11,049 nucleotides of DNA from Spirogloea muscicola (lineage: Eukaryota > Streptophyta > Zygnematophyceae > Spirogloeales > Spirogloeaceae), in NCBI GenBank assembly GCA_009602725.1, contig WELB01000065.1:369508-380556 (forward strand), given 5' to 3'. The translations under genes and the position numbers were made by a program. The notes beneath the pieces were generated by a model. It saw only the letters and a list, made by a program, of their open reading frames with translations, was not told the DNA's origin and did not search any database. This document shows, one piece after another, positions 8,588-11,049 of this stretch (position 1 is its first letter; each line of letters begins with the position of its first letter).

Positions 8588-8746
8588 GTTACCGCCGCCG
8601 TCGCGGCCGCCGCCACCGCCGCTGCAGGAGGCCTTGGCCAAGGGCCGCGGCGGGGGGAGATCGCCGGTACTACCGCAGGTGGCGGAGGTCAAGCGGAAGT
8701 CGAGCGGCCAACGATCATCCATATGTTTGAATCCCCATGGAAACAT
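4527..8746 (-). CDS. RBR E3 ubiquitin ligase, RNF216/TRIAD3-like
   Basis: Transfers ubiquitin from an E2 to substrates through a RING-HECT hybrid mechanism in which the RING2 cysteine carries a thioester. Exons in coding order are 8746-8437, 8345-7638, 7455-7193, 7047-6901, 6726-6637, 6473-6390, 6119-6057, 5790-5755, 5533-5459, 5204-5130, 4996-4937 and 4670-4527. They join to about 684 residues, and all junctions after the second exon are phase 0. CUE-like segments lie near residues 186-232 and 284-325, RING1 at 413-465, IBR at 509-550, RING2 at 577-616 and a charged tail ending TLKRTRPLD. The segments EDMVQ+CADGHLFC, SDGCNK, MCYVCR and YNHFCQ+HPLNPG match the RNF216 family closely. The human protein is longer. 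The first exon is the weak part: an ATG at 8746, 8722 or 8467 joins in phase through donor GTGAGC (8436) to acceptor 8346, and a start at 8616 with a 51-base intron also stays in frame. Substrates cannot be read from sequence. Confidence 0.9.
5133..5506 (-). other. RING2 (catalytic) domain of the E3 ligase
   Basis: It spans two exons. Cysteines run RQCPHC, then SDGC, VVCRC, MRYMC and YVC, and finish with NHFC. By analogy with RBR enzymes (parkin, HOIP, RNF216), the cysteine of SDGCNK, about residue 590, is the thioester-forming one. All expected zinc ligands are visible, so the enzyme looks active. The tight CRC spacing, with no four-residue gap, is typical of the RNF216 class. Confidence 0.88.
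5453..5458 (-). other. GC-AG intron donor
   Basis: The exon ending in the catalytic SDGCNK is followed by GCAAGT on the minus strand, while every other donor in this gene begins GT. Reading frame and homology across the junction (GCNK joined to VVCRC) place the border here. The matching acceptor is at 5205-5206. GC-AG introns are normally processed by the major spliceosome. Confidence 0.8.
6072..6467 (-). other. IBR (in-between-RING) domain of the E3 ligase
   Basis: Two exons give YCPFC, LDCPNQSC, SSCRQC, then a His and a Cys in SHLPFRC, which is the full set of IBR zinc ligands. The family motif CEEIEK follows. The intron between CLK and SSC is phase 0. The domain positions RING1 and RING2 and is needed for RBR activity. 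Confidence 0.88.
6934..7243 (-). other. RING1 domain of the E3 ligase
   Basis: Split by one intron. It begins IECGCCCGEFSFEDMVQ and continues CADGHLFCFGC, with later ligands in LPCM and TDGC. RING1 recruits the ubiquitin-loaded E2. All eight expected ligands are present. Confidence 0.9.
7681..7806 (-). other. Second CUE-like segment of the E3 ligase
   Basis: The stretch around LSNEFPTISKADLRRAL and the following IAPTHSSL resembles the helical CUE/UBA-like segment found before RING1 in RNF216 proteins, which carry an FP motif followed by a paired leucine helix. Ubiquitin binding is inferred from family knowledge, not proven by sequence. Confidence 0.5.
7960..8100 (-). other. First CUE-like segment of the E3 ligase
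   Basis: The sequence runs AIETLVAIFPTLTCEAA and ends ALEVVLERFLSGD. An FP motif, alternating leucines and a final amphipathic helix fit a CUE-type ubiquitin-binding fold. The assignment rests on pattern only. Confidence 0.5.
8554..8584 (-). repeat. GCC/GGC triplet repeat in the E3 ligase 5' exon
   Basis: A pure triplet run. In the frame of the 8746 start it encodes polyglycine, and in the frame of the 8616 start polyalanine. It lies in a CpG-rich block (about 8280-8680) typical of a transcription start region. Whether it is translated depends on which start is used. Confidence 0.85.
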
Positions 8747-8974
8747 GCAAACGGGGAGTTCACCGGATTCCTGGCCCCCGCTTGCTGCTCGCTGGTTGCG
8801 TCCGTTTCAGTAGCTTCGGTCCTCTCCTTGGAACGGATTGCTACGCCACTCCACAGCTGGAAATGCGTGTGGAAGAGCCCCTTTCTTGACCGGAACTAGG
8901 GTGGCAATGAAGGGCTCAATTCATGTTCTTGCATGCTCTATAATATACTGGTAGCAAGGACGAAAGTTCTTCCC
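8747..8974. other. Upstream region of the E3 ligase, no feature recognised
   Basis: Presumed promoter side of the minus-strand gene. I see no TATA-like box at a convincing distance and no coding frame. Confidence 0.4.
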
Positions 8975-9200
8975 ATATGGCTGTGAAAGGCCAGCCCAAG
9001 AGAAAGAAAGAGTAAGAGATAGACTCTTCCAGAAGAAGTAGAGGGCGATGGCTGGATTGGCCAGGCCAGAAAGAAGAACTGGCACTCCAGATGGGGGCAA
9101 GCGCAGAAAAAGAAGAAACACACCAGACGAATAAAGAGTAAGGTCATCCAATGAGCTCTTCCAATGTAAGGCAATGGGGCTGTGAGAGGCCAGTCCCAGG
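8975..9200 (-). repeat. Dispersed repeat fragments, reverse orientation
   Basis: Two pieces match the ends of the dispersed family in reverse. One is ggctgtgaaaggccagccc followed by an AAAG-rich tract (from about 8980). The other runs from agctcttccaatgtaaggca to gctgtgagaggccag (9154-9192). The second is the reverse complement of the end of copy B (9794-9826). The purine-rich middle looks like degraded repeat sequence. Confidence 0.6.
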
Positions 9201-9241
9201 TGTTTCATATGCAGGTGTTTCACATGCGCATGCGCATGCGC
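9195..9241. repeat. 15-bp tandem pair followed by alternating GC/AT tract
   Basis: caggtgtttcatatg is followed directly by caggtgtttcacatg. Then catgcgcatgcgcatgcgc (9223-9241), a self-complementary alternating purine-pyrimidine run. A relative, cccaggtgttccatatgc, occurs at about 9520. The alternating tract could adopt Z-DNA or a small cruciform. Confidence 0.7.
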
Positions 9242-9580
9242 CTGTCCATACCCCTCCAGCAATTCATGGCGCACACCTTGCATCTGCATGCTGGCCGTGC
9301 TCTAGCTGCAGCCTCTGGCTTTCGGCTACACTGCCAGCGGCAAAGAGCGGAGATATGCCGATCACCCAGGGCTGCGATGTCTTTGTGGCGCTGGCAAGAA
9401 ACGTGCACTGGGCGTTCGGCAGTCTATGGCTGGACCATCTGCAGCTGCTTGTACGGCGGGCCATAGATCGTCGGCAGGACAGCAAGGGAGCTGCCCGGCT
9501 TCAACGCCGCCGTGTCGCTTGCCCAGGTGTTCCATATGCGGCTATACATATCCTTGCAACGGTCCCAGGCTCAAGCAGTG
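9242..9580. other. Stretch without a supported gene
   Basis: A long + strand frame (9151-9690) crosses this region, but it starts and ends inside repeat copies, has overlapping open frames on both strands and shows no recognisable domain. I see nothing else here. Confidence 0.5.
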
Positions 9581-9826
9581 CACTTGCGGCGGCCAGGCCG
9601 TGCTATGGCTGCTTCTTCTGGGCTCGTCGGGGTGCCTCTTTTCCAGCTGCAAGTCACTCCGACTTGTGGCTGCTGACTCGGGGTTACTAAGCTCCCATTC
9701 GCTGAAGTGTCTTGTATAGCTGTGTGATTTTGGCGCCTTCGGCCCTTTGGAGCTTGTTCGTTCTTTCTGGGCTGGCCATTCGAAAGAAGAAAGAATTCAC
9801 AGCCACTGCCTTACATAGGAAGAGCT
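9581..9826 (+). repeat. Dispersed repeat, copy B
   Basis: Same family and orientation as 447-674. Its core at 9659-9696 differs by one base from the reverse complement of the 38-bp core at 10090-10127. It forms the left arm of a large inverted repeat with 9989-10140. Confidence 0.8.
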
Positions 9827-10006
9827 ATTGCGTCCAAAGGCGTCGACAAGCGCACTAAAAGACATGATCAAGTAAGGACCATGGAAGATCTTCACTTGAG
9901 AATCTCTACTCAGTAGCCCCGCAAGTCAGAAAGACTAGCCGCCGAAAAGCAATTGCCTTAGACGAAAAATCTCCCAACATCTTCAAGATAAGGCAGTGGC
10001 TGTGAA
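9796..10006. repeat. Perfect 18-bp inverted repeat at the fold-back centre
   Basis: ttcacagccactgcctta at 9796-9813 is exactly complementary to taaggcagtggctgtgaa at 9989-10006, with a unique 175-base spacer between. Outside these stems the pairing continues imperfectly: 9640-9777 pairs with about 10007-10140. Confidence 0.9.
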
Positions 10007-10270
10007 AGGCCAGCCCACAAAGAAAGAACAAGGTTCAAAGGGCCAAAAGGCGCCAAAATCATACAGCTGTGCAAGATACTACAGCGAATGGGAGCTTAGT
10101 AACCCCGAGTCAGCAGCCGCAAGTCGGGCGTAATTTGCAGCTGATAAAGGCCCAAATGATCAAGGTCCAAAGGGCCGAGAGGCGCCAACACCAGTCAGCT
10201 TTGCCAAGAGATTACAGCGATTGGGAGCTTAGTAACCCCGAGTCAGCAGCCGCAAGTCGGAGTGCCTAGC
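9989..10270 (-). repeat. Dispersed repeat, two tandem reverse copies (D, E)
   Basis: Two successive copies about 133 bp apart share an identical 38-bp core at 10090-10127 and 10223-10260. Each core is preceded by a caa(a)gggcc...ggcgccaa block. The second copy continues into gcagctgga-like sequence that corresponds to tccagctgc in copies A and B. Confidence 0.85.
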
Positions 10271-10394
10271 AGCTGGAAAAGTGGAGTCCTCCTTCTGAAA
10301 AGTGTGGCACCCAAACGAGACCCAGAAAGAAGTTTGTGTATTTGAAACAAACGAAGGCCAAATGGCCAAGTACAAAGGCAAGCACATCTAAGAC

Positions 10395-11049
10395 CTATAT
10401 AACCTACAGCAGAATGACCCGCTCAGTAACCGCGGGTCAAAACATCAAGGTCGCTAATCGATGCCTGAATACTAGATGTCGGATAAGAAGCCCTTCTGCC
10501 ACCAAAAGAAGAAGCAGAAGAGAAAAGCGCGGCCGAATTGACTGGTGGCTGGAAGAAGCAAGCCCAAAAGGAATGGAAGCAGAAGAAGCAGCCCTGGCGC
10601 GGCCCTGTCCGCAAGTGCACTGCTTGAGCCACGGACCTGCGCAATTCTTATCAGAAAGAGCTCGCTCATTGAGGATAGGGGCTGGAACAGCCAGCCCAAA
10701 AAAGAATGGACAAAATACGAGAAGGGAGCCAGGGGAAAACAAGCACAAGAAAAAACAAAGCAACTACGAATGACTCAGTAATTCCTGCTGAGCAGCCGCA
10801 GATCAGAGATGCTAGGGTCCTGGAAGTGGGTCCCCTGGACAGAGCCAGAGGCAGCAGCTAGAAGAAAGGGCTCGCCCATTGAGGATAGGGGCTGGACAAG
10901 CCAGCCCAAAAAAGAATGAACAAAGAACGAGAAGGGGGCCAGAGGAAGCCAGAGGAAGCGCTAAGAAACCAAAGCACACAAAGAAAGAAAGCAGCTACAA
11001 ATTACTCAGTAACCCCTGCTAAGCAGCCGCAAATCAGAGAGGCTAGGGT
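10395..11049 (-). repeat. Tandem repeat array running off the right edge
   Basis: Longer relatives of the same family follow each other. gaggataggggctgg recurs at 10671 and 10881 (210 apart). The cagccgcagatcagag / cagccgcaaatcagag block follows an actcagtaa motif at 10773 and 11004 (231 apart). A tgcttgagcc-type block at 10621 is the reverse complement of ggctcaagca in copy B. Open frames through the array are not conserved between units, so no gene is called. Confidence 0.75.

Noticed and set aside
9151-9690. 179-codon open frame on the + strand
   Set aside because: It starts in one repeat fragment and ends in copy B, has long open frames on both strands in the same place, and shows no domain or codon pattern.
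447-9826. Copies A and B as the two LTRs of a 9-kb retroelement
   Set aside because: The interior encodes ordinary intron-containing genes on both strands, with no reverse transcriptase, integrase or gag motifs, and further copies lie outside.
10090-10260. CRISPR-like array, from the two identical 38-bp repeats
   Set aside because: There are only two units, the spacing sequence is itself repetitive, and the setting is eukaryotic.
10336-10773. 145-codon + strand frame in the right-hand array
   Set aside because: It runs through repeat units, and the frame is not kept between units.

Overview
The window looks like nuclear DNA of a eukaryote. A green alga is the best guess, at moderate to low confidence. 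The genes are split by introns of mostly 130-270 bases with GT-AG borders and one GC-AG. CpG-rich, triplet-repeat-rich DNA surrounds the gene starts. Two genes carry TGTAA, the usual green-algal polyadenylation word, about 200-260 bases past their stops. No bacterial operon, tRNA, rRNA or CRISPR structure was seen.

Layout. Positions 1-807 hold low-complexity DNA and one copy of a dispersed repeat (447-674). Positions 808-1867 (+) and 3029-4009 (+) hold two tandem paralogous small genes that share a cysteine-rich module I cannot name. Three short conserved exon blocks recur about 2.0-2.3 kb apart, with conservative amino-acid changes and silent third-base changes. The first copy can be spliced into a 174-residue protein with an organelle-targeting-like N-terminus. 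The second starts with a polyalanine tract and has a weakened third splice donor. The 1.1 kb between them has no gene that I can prove.

Positions 4527-8746 (-) hold the best-supported gene: an RBR-type E3 ubiquitin ligase of the RNF216/TRIAD3 class. I rebuilt it as 12 exons encoding about 684 residues, with two CUE-like helical segments, RING1, IBR, RING2 with its catalytic cysteine, and a charged C-terminal tail. All eleven junctions keep the reading frame, and only the first exon is uncertain. It converges tail to tail with the second cysteine-rich gene.

Positions 8975-11049 are repeat territory: the same dispersed family found at 447-674, in both orientations. They include a large fold-back (arms about 9640-9813 and 9989-10140) and a tandem array running off the right end. 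The proteins are not obviously one pathway. The E3 ligase is a housekeeping-type regulator, and the cysteine-rich pair is the part most likely to be undescribed.
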